From Acetobacterium woodii (GTDB lineage Bacteria; Bacillota; Clostridia; Eubacteriales; Eubacteriaceae), in the NCBI GenBank assembly GCA_016213825.1, contig JACQZP010000009.1:101434-165433 (forward strand): DNA of 64,000 nucleotides, read 5' to 3'. Shown piece after piece: positions 51,596 to 59,552 of this stretch (the stretch's first letter is position 1; the number at the start of each line of letters is the position of its first letter). The notes below the pieces were generated by a model. It saw only the letters and a list, made by a program, of their open reading frames with translations. It did no database searches and was not told the origin of the DNA. A program made the translations under genes and the position numbers.

Positions 51596-52244
51596 GATTT
51601 TCCCACCCTTCTGATAATCTTACCACCGCATCATAGGTATCCACATAATAATCACCACCGATTTCGTTTACTACCGTCAAATTATCTTTAAATGCTGCCC
51701 CACCTAAAACAATGCTAACCTGATTACCTAATATTTTTCGCACTTCTTCAAGCGTTCTCTTGGCTGCAACCAGATTAAAATAATTACTGACCCCCATGGC
51801 CACGACCTCCGGCTGCAAACACATCATTGCTTCCAAAAGCGCTTCTGGTGGGGTATTGCTGCCTAAAAAATAGACGTTGTGTCCGCATAAGGCAAAAAAA
51901 TCAGAAATCATCCGGGCGCCGACATCATGATACTCTTCTGCCGGACAGAAAACGACAATTTTTTTCTTTCCCTTTGCAAAGCTGTTAGGCAAACCTTCCT
52001 TCACCACCCGGGGATAGCAGCATTCAATGACGGTTCGAACCACCGAGGTTCTAAAATGTTCTTTCCAGATTGCCACTGAATCTCTTTTTTCTTCCAGCTC
52101 CATTTTATTTTGGGCTGGCATTAATAACTCAGTGTATAATTCCACAATTCCAACCTGTCCTGTTTCAAGGGCATCCAACGCAATTCTTACCGCATTGGGT
52201 TTATCATCATTTTCCAGGCATTCCACAAATTTTTCATATAACAT
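51579..52244 (-). CDS. B12-binding-domain protein without a DNA-binding domain
   Basis: A 221-residue protein with a helical cap (to about residue 85, including IWKEHFRTSVV) and a cobalamin-binding Rossmann domain. The motif DxHxxG appears as EEYHDVG near residue 98, so the lower-ligand histidine is present and the first Asp is replaced by Glu. GSNTPPEALLEA and VLGGAAF near the end also fit. The arrangement is that of MerR-like B12 sensors (CarH family) and corrinoid proteins, but no helix-turn-helix is present. The start is set at MLYEKF; a TTG five codons earlier is possible. Its 3' end overlaps the permease gene, suggesting joint function. Confidence 0.82.
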   Translation of the reverse strand: MLYEKFVECLENDDKPNAVRIALDALETGQVGIVELYTELLMPAQNKMELEEKRDSVAIWKEHFRTSVVRTVIECCYPRVVKEGLPNSFAKGKKKIVVFCPAEEYHDVGARMISDFFALCGHNVYFLGSNTPPEALLEAMMCLQPEVVAMGVSNYFNLVAAKRTLEEVRKILGNQVSIVLGGAAFKDNLTVVNEIGGDYYVDTYDAVVRLSEGWENHETGI

Positions 52245-52465
52245 TTGCACACCATCCAATTCAATAAGTTATTGATATTTTATACCCATATATTCTTAAA
52301 AAACATATCATCGAATTTAATTGACAGCAATTCAAATCGAGTTCACCTTGAAGCTACTTCCCCAAGTGCTTCGGTCAATTCTTTGTTGGTGTAATTATCC
52401 ATCCTTGTCTTCCTTCCCAATTTTCATTTGATCTTCAGACGCAAAGTTAAAGTATCTGATCGAGT

Positions 52466-52558
52466 TTAAATAAAGCTTTCGCTCACGAGCATTAACAAAC
52501 CAATTGTAAATCCGATGGTGGCTCCCGTATAGACTTCGCATCAGTGATGCACATTGCT
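52466..52558 (-). pseudogene. Remnant of a PAP2-type phosphatase C-terminus
   Basis: The minus strand reads SNVHH, a stop, then CEVYTGATIGFTIGLLMLV and a final stop. The H-x-x-S-D-V pattern and following glycine-rich membrane helix of PAP2 phosphatases is recognisable but broken. The rest of the 52245-52767 gap holds a 19-codon frame on the minus strand (MDNYTNKELTEALGEVASR) near 52340-52402, a short palindromic repeat and the next gene's promoter. Confidence 0.5.
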
Positions 52559-52590
52559 AATATTTTGTCCGTGCCTATAACCTCAGATAA

Positions 52591-52615
52591 CACAAGAGAA
52601 CCGTATCTTTGTGTA
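52591..52615. repeat. Short palindromic repeat, diverged copy
   Basis: CACAAGAGAACCGTATCTTTGTG, a diverged inverted member of the GGGACGGTTC family whose terminal CACAAG/CTTTGTG arms still pair. It adjoins the PAP2 remnant. Confidence 0.65.
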
Positions 52616-52694
52616 TGAAATAGAGTTTGACATCATAATTTTTTATTCGCACAAATAATAACAAATACTAAATTAAAATGACTATAATTTACTC

Positions 52695-52723
52695 GTGACA
52701 ATAATGGCTGATCATGCTATACT
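52695..52723 (+). promoter_or_regulatory. Promoter of the small Cys4 protein gene
   Basis: GTGACA (52695-52700) and TATACT (52718-52723) are 17 bases apart, with AAAGGAG and the ATG following 45 bases later. Confidence 0.65.
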
Positions 52724-52767
52724 CAAAATAATTAAAATCTTGAATATATTTAAAGGAGTAACGACTT

Positions 52768-53097
52768 ATGAAAATTAGTATGGACAAAGCGATTGTTGAA
52801 TTCATTCCGGAAAACCCTATTGAAACATCTGAGCTTGAGGCTTTATGGATAAAAATGGGGAACTGCATTGGTAACGATAAAAAATTATCTCCGATCGGTG
52901 TTTATATGCCTACAGAAAAAAATGTGGCGCGTTTTCACATTGGCGGTTTAACAGAATCTGAAGCCAAAGAAAACCCTGAATTACGGGCACCTTTTGACAC
53001 CCGTGTTTATTGTCAGACATGTAATAAGATACAAACGGTCAAAAAAGGCGAGTTGATTCCATTTTGTTGTAGTAAGCCAATGGAAGTAATGGACTAA
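52768..53097 (+). CDS. Small protein with a desulforedoxin-like Cys4 C-terminus
   Basis: A 109-residue protein. The last 30 residues, YCQTCNKIQTVKKGE with CCSKPMEVMD after it, have the Cx2C...CC.KPM pattern of the desulforedoxin/desulfoferrodoxin N-terminal iron site. Here it lies at the C-terminus, and no superoxide reductase domain is present. Residues 1-75 (GNDKKLSPIGVYMPTE, VARFHIGGLTESEA) are not a family I know. AAAGGAG and a good promoter precede it and a terminator follows, so it is a single-gene unit. A redox or iron role is a guess. Confidence 0.7.
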   Translation: MKISMDKAIVEFIPENPIETSELEALWIKMGNCIGNDKKLSPIGVYMPTEKNVARFHIGGLTESEAKENPELRAPFDTRVYCQTCNKIQTVKKGELIPFCCSKPMEVMD

Positions 53098-53273
53098 TTT
53101 GGCCGATTTAAATTGAATAACTGAACCTAATACAATCAGGGGTGTCGCAAAACAACCGTATGGATTCGATCGTTTAATTTTGAAATCTCCCGGTTTAAAT
53201 TCCAATTCAAGGAATCTGCTATCCAAAGTAATTGTCTCAGTTATTTACATTCATACCTACAAATTAGGAATCG

Positions 53274-53302
53274 AAAAAACCGCCAATTGTTTGGCGGTTT
53301 TT
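53274..53302. terminator. Bidirectional terminator
   Basis: AAAAACCGCCA-ATTGT-TTGGCGGTTTTT. It ends the small Cys4 gene and faces the convergent metallophosphatase gene. The 53098-53273 stretch before it holds nothing I recognise. Confidence 0.88.
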
Positions 53303-53383
53303 CCTTAAATTAATGACATTGAGCTGGAGGTGATGAACGGCTTAAGCTCCACCGGTAAACCATCCTTGTTTCAGGCAGATTAT

Positions 53384-54673
53384 TTATTGCTGTTCAATAT
53401 TGCTGATGGTTCCATCGGGCATATATTGCATCAGCTGGACGTTTGAAGATTCCTTTCCGGATTCAATCACCACAAATGTCATGTCTTCACTCTGGGGGGC
53501 GGTGTCAACCCAGGTGCCGGTATTGGCATAGATCTTCTCCCGATTATAGCCTTCGGTATAGTGGGTGATGACCGGTACGTGAGTATGTCCCAACACAACC
53601 ACATCAATTGTGGGATCGACATTGAAATATTGTGACACCGCCTGTCCATCGAAATAAGTGTGATTTTGGCCGCCTGCAGTGGCCGTAGTATAGGGATTTT
53701 TTGTGACAACCCCGTTGGCATCCTGAATCGCATCCCATTGTCTTTGAACATTGGCATACAGAATGGCACTGATTGAACCGTCTTCCTGAACCGTCGGCAA
53801 CAGATCGCTGAGGGCAAAGCTGTTATTGTATCCGTCGACGCCGCAGGAGATCACTTTATCATTGAATCCGGCACTGATCGGGTAGGTTCCCATGGCACCC
53901 GACCATGTCTGATAGTAGGCATAGGCGCCAAGCTGGTCGGCATCGCTACTTGATGGCGTCTGGATTAAAGGCAGATCCTTCGCCGGTGCCGACTGGCCTT
54001 CCGCAACGGAAGTGGCAGCCATCCGGGTGAGGAAATAGCCCGGCGGAATAATCGATGGATAATCACCGGTTATTTCTTTATTCGACAGGGGGTCGGGGGC
54101 ATTGAAGGTATCATACCGATGGCCATGCTCAATAACGATTTCGGAACGCATGCCGAGACGATAGGTTCCCAGTCCAGCCTCGTCCCGGGCCTGGTTAATG
54201 CCAGGAATCAGTTCGGCAAGGATTTCATCGGTGAGCAGCATGTCGTGGTTGCCCGGAATATAGGTTACCTTGACACCGCTTTTGATCACCTTTTCAATCG
54301 CTTCAATGACTGAAGCATTGTTAACCGCCACCTGCTTAAAGAAAGCTTTCAGATCGGTAGGTTGCGTATAGCTGATCGGTACAAACCACTCATCGAGTAG
54401 ATCACCGTCGATGACGAGCTCATCAACGTCGCTTACCGTGATCTTCTCCAGAAAAGCTACAATAAATGGTCTGTTTTTGGTTGTTTGGGAAAAACTGTCT
54501 TCCGCACCAAGATGAAGGTCGCTGATGACAACAATCCGTTTAGCTGCATGGCCTGAATCATTTTCCCACAAGGGTAGTGCGTCAGCCTGGTTTGATGGCT
54601 TGGCACATGCCGAAAGGGACACAATAAACATTAGAACAACTGTTAAGATAAAACCGGTTTTCAACATCTTCAT
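53384..54673 (-). CDS. Secreted lipoprotein metallophosphoesterase
   Basis: A 429-residue calcineurin-like phosphoesterase. The signal peptide ends in lipobox LSAC near residue 24. The metal-site motifs come in order: VISDLHLG, VIDGDLLDEW, PGNHDM, EHGHRYD and LGHTHVP. Exported members hydrolyse phosphomonoesters, nucleotides or cell-wall phosphate. The ATG at MKMLKTG has GGGAGA upstream; a reading 20 codons longer is rejected. It is a single gene between a terminator and a decayed hydrolase. Confidence 0.9.
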   Translation of the reverse strand: MKMLKTGFILTVVLMFIVSLSACAKPSNQADALPLWENDSGHAAKRIVVISDLHLGAEDSFSQTTKNRPFIVAFLEKITVSDVDELVIDGDLLDEWFVPISYTQPTDLKAFFKQVAVNNASVIEAIEKVIKSGVKVTYIPGNHDMLLTDEILAELIPGINQARDEAGLGTYRLGMRSEIVIEHGHRYDTFNAPDPLSNKEITGDYPSIIPPGYFLTRMAATSVAEGQSAPAKDLPLIQTPSSSDADQLGAYAYYQTWSGAMGTYPISAGFNDKVISCGVDGYNNSFALSDLLPTVQEDGSISAILYANVQRQWDAIQDANGVVTKNPYTTATAGGQNHTYFDGQAVSQYFNVDPTIDVVVLGHTHVPVITHYTEGYNREKIYANTGTWVDTAPQSEDMTFVVIESGKESSNVQLMQYMPDGTISNIEQQ

Positions 54674-54902
54674 AAAAAACTCTCCCTTTTCCAAGATTGT
54701 AAAGTTTCTTCCAATGTTACAAATCCGCTCCATCTGCGAAATAATTGTTCCATCGGCTCGTTATATTATATCAAATATTGCGGAAGATAAATAGTATTAA
54801 TTCACCGGAGACATTGGGAGACCTGGGGAAGTTTCGGGTTGTCCGTTCCGTTCGACACTATCTCCTTTTCGCAACCGCAAACTTGCTCTCTCGTTTTATG
54901 CG

Positions 54903-55241
54903 CTATGAATTTAGAAATTCAGTCACTTCTTTTAGATATAAATCCGGATTTCCGATACACAATTCTCCATGGTCAAATCCTTTGAAAACCTTGATCTTAA
55001 CACCAGGCAATTTAGATAATATACAGTTCGCATATTTTTTCCCCAACCATGCCTCCTTGGAACCATACCAATATGCGATATCGGTTCTGGTGTCAGCAAT
55101 TGAATCGGGAAGTGTATAACTAAAAACGGATAAGTGGGCATTTCTGCAGCTTTCATCGGTCATATTGGCCCCAACTCGAAAAACATCTTCAACCATTTCC
55201 GGAGGATAAAAGGTGCGATTTAGAAACTGCTCCCTTTTAAA
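54903..55241 (-). pseudogene. C-terminal remnant of an alpha/beta hydrolase
   Basis: About 112 codons are open from a stop at 55242-55244 to the stop at 54903. The frame reads REQFLNRTFYPPEMVEDVF through YWYGSKEAWLGKKYANCI to FKGFDHGELCIGNPDLYLKEV, which looks like the lid and final catalytic His region of an alpha/beta hydrolase. The N-terminal half with the nucleophile elbow is missing, and an in-frame TAG precedes the open part. A second, shorter relic of the same end lies at 57335-57382. Confidence 0.65.
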
Positions 55242-55275
55242 CTACTGGAAAAAAACAGACGCGGGATTTTTGTTT

Positions 55276-55710
55276 CTATATGGATGCACTCGGCCAGGCC
55301 TGCAAAATCCGAGCCACTGCTTTTTCATATTTTGTTATGCGTTGTCTATCTTTTTCGGTTGGGTTCTTTAGTCTTGACAAATTCATGTTGTCGTTAATAT
55401 CTGCCAGTTTCACCTGACAGGCGGTTTTGTTCTTCAGGACCCGTTCAATGAATGCATCATAGCTTTCTCCGTTACGTTTGGTCAGACAATCCAAGACCTC
55501 AATAACAGCCTCTGAAAAACCTTCCTTACGCAGATCCTCAAAACCAACCGTCGAATCCTCGACAACATCGTGAAGCACTGCACAGATCTGTTCCAGCTCA
55601 TCCGTGCAGGAAAGCATTACCCGCAGGGGATGCAAAATGTAAGGCTCACCAGCTTTATCTACCTGATCGGTATGGGCAATGGCCGCAATTTCAATTGCTT
55701 TATTCAACAT
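55276..55710 (-). CDS. Small HD-domain phosphohydrolase (SpoT/MESH1-like)
   Basis: A 144-residue stand-alone HD domain. AHTDQVDKAGEPYILHPLRVM holds the first His residues, AVLHDVVEDS the His-Asp pair, and VKLADINDNMN a later Asp, the pattern of the (p)ppGpp hydrolase domain in RelA/SpoT and of animal MESH1. There is no synthetase, TGS or ACT domain. AGGAGG precedes the chosen ATG; a GGGACGGTTC repeat lies directly upstream of it and supplies a spurious N-terminal extension. It may be a small alarmone hydrolase; other nucleotide substrates are possible. Confidence 0.82.
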   Translation of the reverse strand: MLNKAIEIAAIAHTDQVDKAGEPYILHPLRVMLSCTDELEQICAVLHDVVEDSTVGFEDLRKEGFSEAVIEVLDCLTKRNGESYDAFIERVLKNKTACQVKLADINDNMNLSRLKNPTEKDRQRITKYEKAVARILQAWPSASI

Positions 55711-55725
55711 ATCAAAACCTCCTAA

Positions 55726-55743
55726 GCACAAGGGGACGGTTCG
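55726..55743. repeat. Short palindromic repeat abutting a ribosome binding site
   Basis: GCACAAGGGGACGGTTCG lies 3 bases before the AGGAGG of the HD-domain gene. It could affect that gene's mRNA leader. Confidence 0.75.
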
Positions 55744-55782
55744 TTCGTCATATTTCTTTTTCACCCACGGCCAAACTTAACC

Positions 55783-55986
55783 ATTTTCGTGCCTCACGAA
55801 AATGATCAAAACTTCAGTCACAGTGAGGGTAATTCACTTTAATGATATATTTCGGAAAGGGTGAAAGGGTTTGCCCCTGTTTTTTCTCGTATAACCATTA
55901 TTAGATTTTTCTTCAAATTTTCGCCATAATAGGAACAACCCTTTCCATCCTTTCCGATGGCTCTAATATGCCAAACAACCCTTTCC
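55783..55986. repeat. Intergenic hairpin and inverted GGAAAGG(G)-TGAAAGGGTT repeats
   Basis: The gap 55744-56116 holds no gene. It has a perfect hairpin ATTTTCGTG-CCT-CACGAAAAT (55783-55803). It also has GGAAAGGGTGAAAGGGTTTG (55854-55873) facing the inverted CAACCCTTTCCATCCTTTCC (55936-55955), with a third partial unit CAACCCTTTCC (55976-55986). Arms agree at 16 of 20 positions or so. Function unknown; the large stem could form in RNA or DNA. Confidence 0.6.
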
Positions 55987-56116
55987 TATTTTTTCGTAAA
56001 TATCTTTATTTGTATTAATAAGTGGCTATTTTTAGTCTTTTGGTCATTTTTATATAATGTGATTAATTTATTATACGCCTCTTTTATACCGATCTGATTC
56101 ATGCCTTCCAATGGCT

Positions 56117-56533
56117 TCACTCACCAATGATTTTAACCAGCACCCGTTTATCCCGTTTACCATCAAATTCGAAATAAAAGATTTGTTCCCACTGGCCAAA
56201 ATCCAGCTTGCCGGCGGTGACGGCCACCACTGTTTCTCTGCCCATAATCGTTCGTTTCAAATGGGCATCGGCATTATCTTCATAACCATTGTGACGATAC
56301 TGGCTATACGGCTTTTCTAGTGCCAGTTTTTCCAGCCAGACCTCATAATCCTGATACAAACCACTCTCATCGTCATTAATAAAAACACTGGCTGTGATAT
56401 TCATTGCATTAATCAAAATCAGCCCTTCCTTAATTCCGCTTTCTGCCAGGACTTTTTCAACATCTCTGGTAATATTGACCAGCCCTCTTCGTCTGGGTAA
56501 ATTAAAATGCAACTCTTTGCGATAAGAAATCAT
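56117..56533 (-). CDS. YjbQ-family (UPF0047) protein
   Basis: A 138-residue protein of the YjbQ family, whose members show weak thiamine phosphate synthase activity and whose true role is unsettled. Visible motifs are [33 protein letters not shown] (metal-ligand His residues) and [16 protein letters not shown]. Length is normal. A weak GC-rich hairpin near 56630-56652 separates it from the flavodoxin-like gene. Confidence 0.88.
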   Translation of the reverse strand: MISYRKELHFNLPRRRGLVNITRDVEKVLAESGIKEGLILINAMNITASVFINDDESGLYQDYEVWLEKLALEKPYSQYRHNGYEDNADAHLKRTIMGRETVVAVTAGKLDFGQWEQIFYFEFDGKRDKRVLVKIIGE

Positions 56534-56813
56534 CTCCCACTCTCCTTGTTTTCTTTATTCTACTACTTTTCATCATAAAATCCAGCAATTTTTCAAAAGA
56601 TTTGATGTCATCAAAGTAATCATAATAAAGCCCCAGTCAAAGCCGGGGATTGGAAAATTATAAAATGATTACCATTTTATTTGTTATGGTCAGGATTAAA
56701 TTGGTATAATTATCCATACTATTGATCCTTTTTATTTCATAGTACCTAGCGGCAAACTGCACCTCGTTAATTACAAAAAATAGACGCTGGAACATTTTTT
56801 CTATAATCAATAC

Positions 56814-57305
56814 TTATTCCAGGTTCAACGCAAATTCCGCTGCATTCCTTAAATCCTCACTGTTTGGTCTGCCTTTGTTCATTCCACCAAAGAATTTAAG
56901 AAAGCTGTTGGTGTTAAAACCCTTACAGCTAAACTCCCCTTTGATGATGTAGCCTTTTGACTCGAGCCTCTGTCTTAGCGCCAAATGATCTTTTGCTACC
57001 TTATCTGCTCCCATAATCGCACTGGTTGAGAAGATAAAGCAAGACTTTTTACACACTTCCGGCAACTGATCAGCCAGATCCAGCAATTCTTTATAGTGAC
57101 TGCCACTGTCGATGCCTGCGCCAAAGCCAATCAGGTCATAATCCTCAAGCTCTCCCAGTGTGACCTGATCCGTTCTTTTTACCGGGGCATGTAATACTTC
57201 GGCAAATACTTCAGCAATTTTTGCGGTATTGTTGTGATGATACGAATGGACAATAATCAGACACTTTCCGCGCTCAGCTGCCATAACACTTTTTTCTTTC
57301 TGCAT
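56814..57305 (-). CDS. Flavodoxin-family protein
   Basis: A 163-residue flavodoxin-like protein. The FMN phosphate loop is VHSYHHNNTAKIAE near residue 20, and YDLIGFGAGIDSGSHYKEL and CFIFSTSAIMG form the next FMN-binding segments. C-terminal GKGFNTN-like residues (CKGFNTNSFLKFFGG) match small flavodoxins. GAGAGGTG precedes the ATG. It probably carries electrons; the partner is unknown. Confidence 0.88.
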   Translation of the reverse strand: MQKEKSVMAAERGKCLIIVHSYHHNNTAKIAEVFAEVLHAPVKRTDQVTLGELEDYDLIGFGAGIDSGSHYKELLDLADQLPEVCKKSCFIFSTSAIMGADKVAKDHLALRQRLESKGYIIKGEFSCKGFNTNSFLKFFGGMNKGRPNSEDLRNAAEFALNLE

Positions 57306-57334
57306 GGTTTTTCACCTCTCATTTTTATCCCGTT

Positions 57335-57382
57335 TTATGAATTCAAAAATTCGGCCACTTCTTTTAGATATAAATTCGGGTT
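57335..57382 (-). pseudogene. Tiny remnant of the same alpha/beta hydrolase C-terminus
   Basis: Minus-strand codons NPNLYLKEVAEFLNS and a stop match NPDLYLKEVTEFLNS of the remnant ending at 54903. Upstream sequence is not related, so only the gene's last 15 codons remain here. Confidence 0.6.
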
Positions 57383-57453
57383 TCAATATTCCATTGTTTG
57401 AAATAATCGCTTACTTTTTCTATTGCATTTAAATTTACTCCTATTCTGATCAA

Positions 57454-57621
57454 TCATTTTTTATCTTTTTCATTTACCTCATTAACTTGGTTTATTTCAA
57501 ACTGATCCATCACCTGTGACAGATTTTCCGCACTCATTCGCGCTGCCGGGAAATCAGAAACCGAAAGTGCCCTAAAATAACTAAAAAGCAACAACGGACA
57601 CATTTTGTGCGTCATATCCAT
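57454..57621 (-). CDS. Possible small protein of 55 residues
   Basis: An open frame begins MDMTHKMCPLLLFSYFRAL and continues SVSDFPAARMSAENLSQVMDQ to a stop. It starts 28 bases after the alpha/beta hydrolase stop codon, without a convincing ribosome binding site. It could be a small gene, or the end of a decayed one. I do not recognise it. Confidence 0.3.
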   Translation of the reverse strand: MDMTHKMCPLLLFSYFRALSVSDFPAARMSAENLSQVMDQFEINQVNEVNEKDKK

Positions 57622-57649
57622 AGATACCCCATAGAATGAGAATCATTTG

Positions 57650-58588
57650 CTAATCAACATGAATAAAACGATTAAATGCCTCATCGATTTTCTCTGAATT
57701 TCCCGTCATTAAATGGCCTCCCGTTTTGCATGACACAAACGTACAATTTGGTATTTTCTCTGACCATAATGCGGCTTTACTATAATCCGCCAGTTTATCA
57801 TCTTCGGCATGCACAATTAATACCGGAACGCTCAATTTGCTCATATCATATTCTTCATAATGATTATCCATATCAGTATTGGCAATTTTCGCATCTAAAA
57901 CAATGCCGTCATGTCTTTCACTTAACGGCATAATTAATCCAATCGTGTCACTATCCATCCCCATCAGTGGTTCAAATAAAGGGCTAAAAAACCACATTGG
58001 AAAGTCATAACAGAGTGCTGCAGGCGGTCCCACATACGTTGCTTCATTGGCTGGCTTTTGCGTTGCCGGATAACCCGAGCAGTATAAGATCAAGCCCTTA
58101 GTCCGTTCTGGATGCAAAAGCGCAAATTTAATTGCAACTGCTCCTCCGGCGGATGTGCCAAGCACATAAACCTTATCAATATTCAGTGTATCCAGTAATT
58201 CAACAAAGGTTTCTACTTGACTATCGATACTCGGATTCTCAGCCACATCACTTCCCGGATAGCCAAATCGCGAAGGCGCAATCACTCGATAATTATCGGT
58301 TTTATCCGAAAGGGTATCATAGGCTTGATCGTAACCGCCGCAGATGCCATGACAGCTCAGGATGACTTCACCCTCGCCTTCATCAATATAGGTTATTCTT
58401 CCATATGATGTTTCAACGGTTTCTGCTTTATTCTGGTATGTTTCAAATCGTTCTGACGCCTTTTTCAATTCGAGATTAAATTTTATTGCCAGCACAACCG
58501 CCAATACAACTAAGATTCCACTAATTATTTTGATAACTTTCCCCCTCTTCTTCAACTGATCATACCGTCCTGCTATAATTTTTTCCAA
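57650..58588 (-). CDS. Membrane-anchored alpha/beta hydrolase
   Basis: A 312-residue hydrolase with one N-terminal membrane helix (about residues 17-36). The oxyanion strand reads ILSCHGICGG, the nucleophile elbow is VLGTSAGGAV near residue 147, the acid lies in VLIVHAEDDKLADY near 268 and the final His in CKTGGHLMTG. The start is unclear: a TTG at 58588 overlaps the TetR gene by 29 bases, and another TTG 11 codons later is possible. It follows a TetR gene whose operator is upstream of both, so it is probably the regulated target. Substrate unknown. Confidence 0.85.
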   Translation of the reverse strand: MEKIIAGRYDQLKKRGKVIKIISGILVVLAVVLAIKFNLELKKASERFETYQNKAETVETSYGRITYIDEGEGEVILSCHGICGGYDQAYDTLSDKTDNYRVIAPSRFGYPGSDVAENPSIDSQVETFVELLDTLNIDKVYVLGTSAGGAVAIKFALLHPERTKGLILYCSGYPATQKPANEATYVGPPAALCYDFPMWFFSPLFEPLMGMDSDTIGLIMPLSERHDGIVLDAKIANTDMDNHYEEYDMSKLSVPVLIVHAEDDKLADYSKAALWSEKIPNCTFVSCKTGGHLMTGNSEKIDEAFNRFIHVD

Positions 58589-59177
58589 ATGCTCTTATAT
58601 GTTCATTTAAGTAACCCTTAATCTGTTCTTCATTCTCGGGATTACAGTCGTATTGTTGAAACAGTAACAGAATCGGTCCATAAAATTGAAGCGCAATGAT
58701 TTCCGGATTTTCTTCCCTAAACAATTTACCTTCAACGAGCTTTGCAAACGTCTTGCCTTGCTTATGAACCACCCCTAATAAATAGGACTCACCATACTGC
58801 CTGGCTATCTGTTCATTGCCGAACTGTTCTCGCATTAATAATCTTCTATAATTTGATACCAACGGATCTTTCGTAAAAAGAGAAAACAAATTCCAGGATA
58901 TTTCACATAATTTTTCAAGCGATAATTCCTTATAGGCCGCTGCGACATCTTCTGTCATGACCTCGGGAACTTCATTTTCCTGATAAACCAATTCGATTCG
59001 CGCTTTCATGATCACCATGATACTGTCTAAAATATCCTGTTTGTTTTTGAAATGCTTATATAGTGCGCTTTCACGTACGCCGACTGCACTTGCAATGTCT
59101 CTTACCGATACGCCTGAAAAACCTTTCTGTGCAAACAACTCCAAAGAAATATATAATATGCGCTCCTTCGTATTCAT
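58560..59177 (-). CDS. TetR-family regulator of the alpha/beta hydrolase unit
   Basis: A 205-residue repressor. The N-terminal helix-turn-helix reads RILYISLELFAQKGFSGVSVRDIASAVGV, in pieces, then ALYKHFKNKQDILD. The C-terminal ligand domain is not specific. The second of two adjacent ATG codons is at normal distance from AGGAG. A perfect palindrome over its own promoter lies just upstream, so it very likely represses itself and the downstream hydrolase gene. Confidence 0.88.
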   Translation of the reverse strand: MNTKERILYISLELFAQKGFSGVSVRDIASAVGVRESALYKHFKNKQDILDSIMVIMKARIELVYQENEVPEVMTEDVAAAYKELSLEKLCEISWNLFSLFTKDPLVSNYRRLLMREQFGNEQIARQYGESYLLGVVHKQGKTFAKLVEGKLFREENPEIIALQFYGPILLLFQQYDCNPENEEQIKGYLNEHIRAFGKNYSRTV

Positions 59178-59204
59178 CATCGCTCCTTTAATAACACGCC
59201 AAAA

Positions 59205-59252
59205 GTGAACAAGTGTTAACCTAATAATAGTTAACACTTGTTCACTTGTCAA
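59205..59252 (-). promoter_or_regulatory. TetR operator overlapping a consensus promoter
   Basis: GTGAACAAGTGTTAAC (59205-59220) and GTTAACACTTGTTCAC (59230-59245) are perfect 16-base inverted arms with a 9-base spacer. On the minus strand TTGACA (59252-59247) and TATTAT (59229-59224) are exactly 17 bases apart. The spacer of the promoter is one operator arm, so a bound repressor would block polymerase. Confidence 0.88.
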
Positions 59253-59552
59253 GTCCATTCATTAAAATAACCTCAGCCTCAAACTGCGCATTTAAAGAAG
59301 CCAGGCGTCGCCTTCTCCCACTTCGCCCAACTGGGTCTCGGCTAGAAATTTTTACAATCACTGCAGCTGTTTTTTTTAATTAATAACGTTATTATTGTTT
59401 TATTTGTTAATGTTATTTTTCGAATCTGCTATAATAATCTCAAGCAAGCAAAGTTTAACGACCAGAAATTTTTCCCGACAAAAAATAATCATGTTCGATT
59501 ATCTTGGGCGCATAAGCCTAAGCATTTATTTGAAAATTATAAGGAGCTATCA

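Noticed and set aside
45690..52615. Repeated GGGACGGTTC units considered as a CRISPR array
   Set aside because: Units are irregularly spaced, occur on both strands, have palindromic ends and lie between genes, with no cas genes. They are dispersed repeats.
56625..56655. GC-rich hairpin GCCCC...GGGG as a terminator of the flavodoxin-like gene
   Set aside because: The stem is short and the T run is broken. It was too weak to list as a feature.
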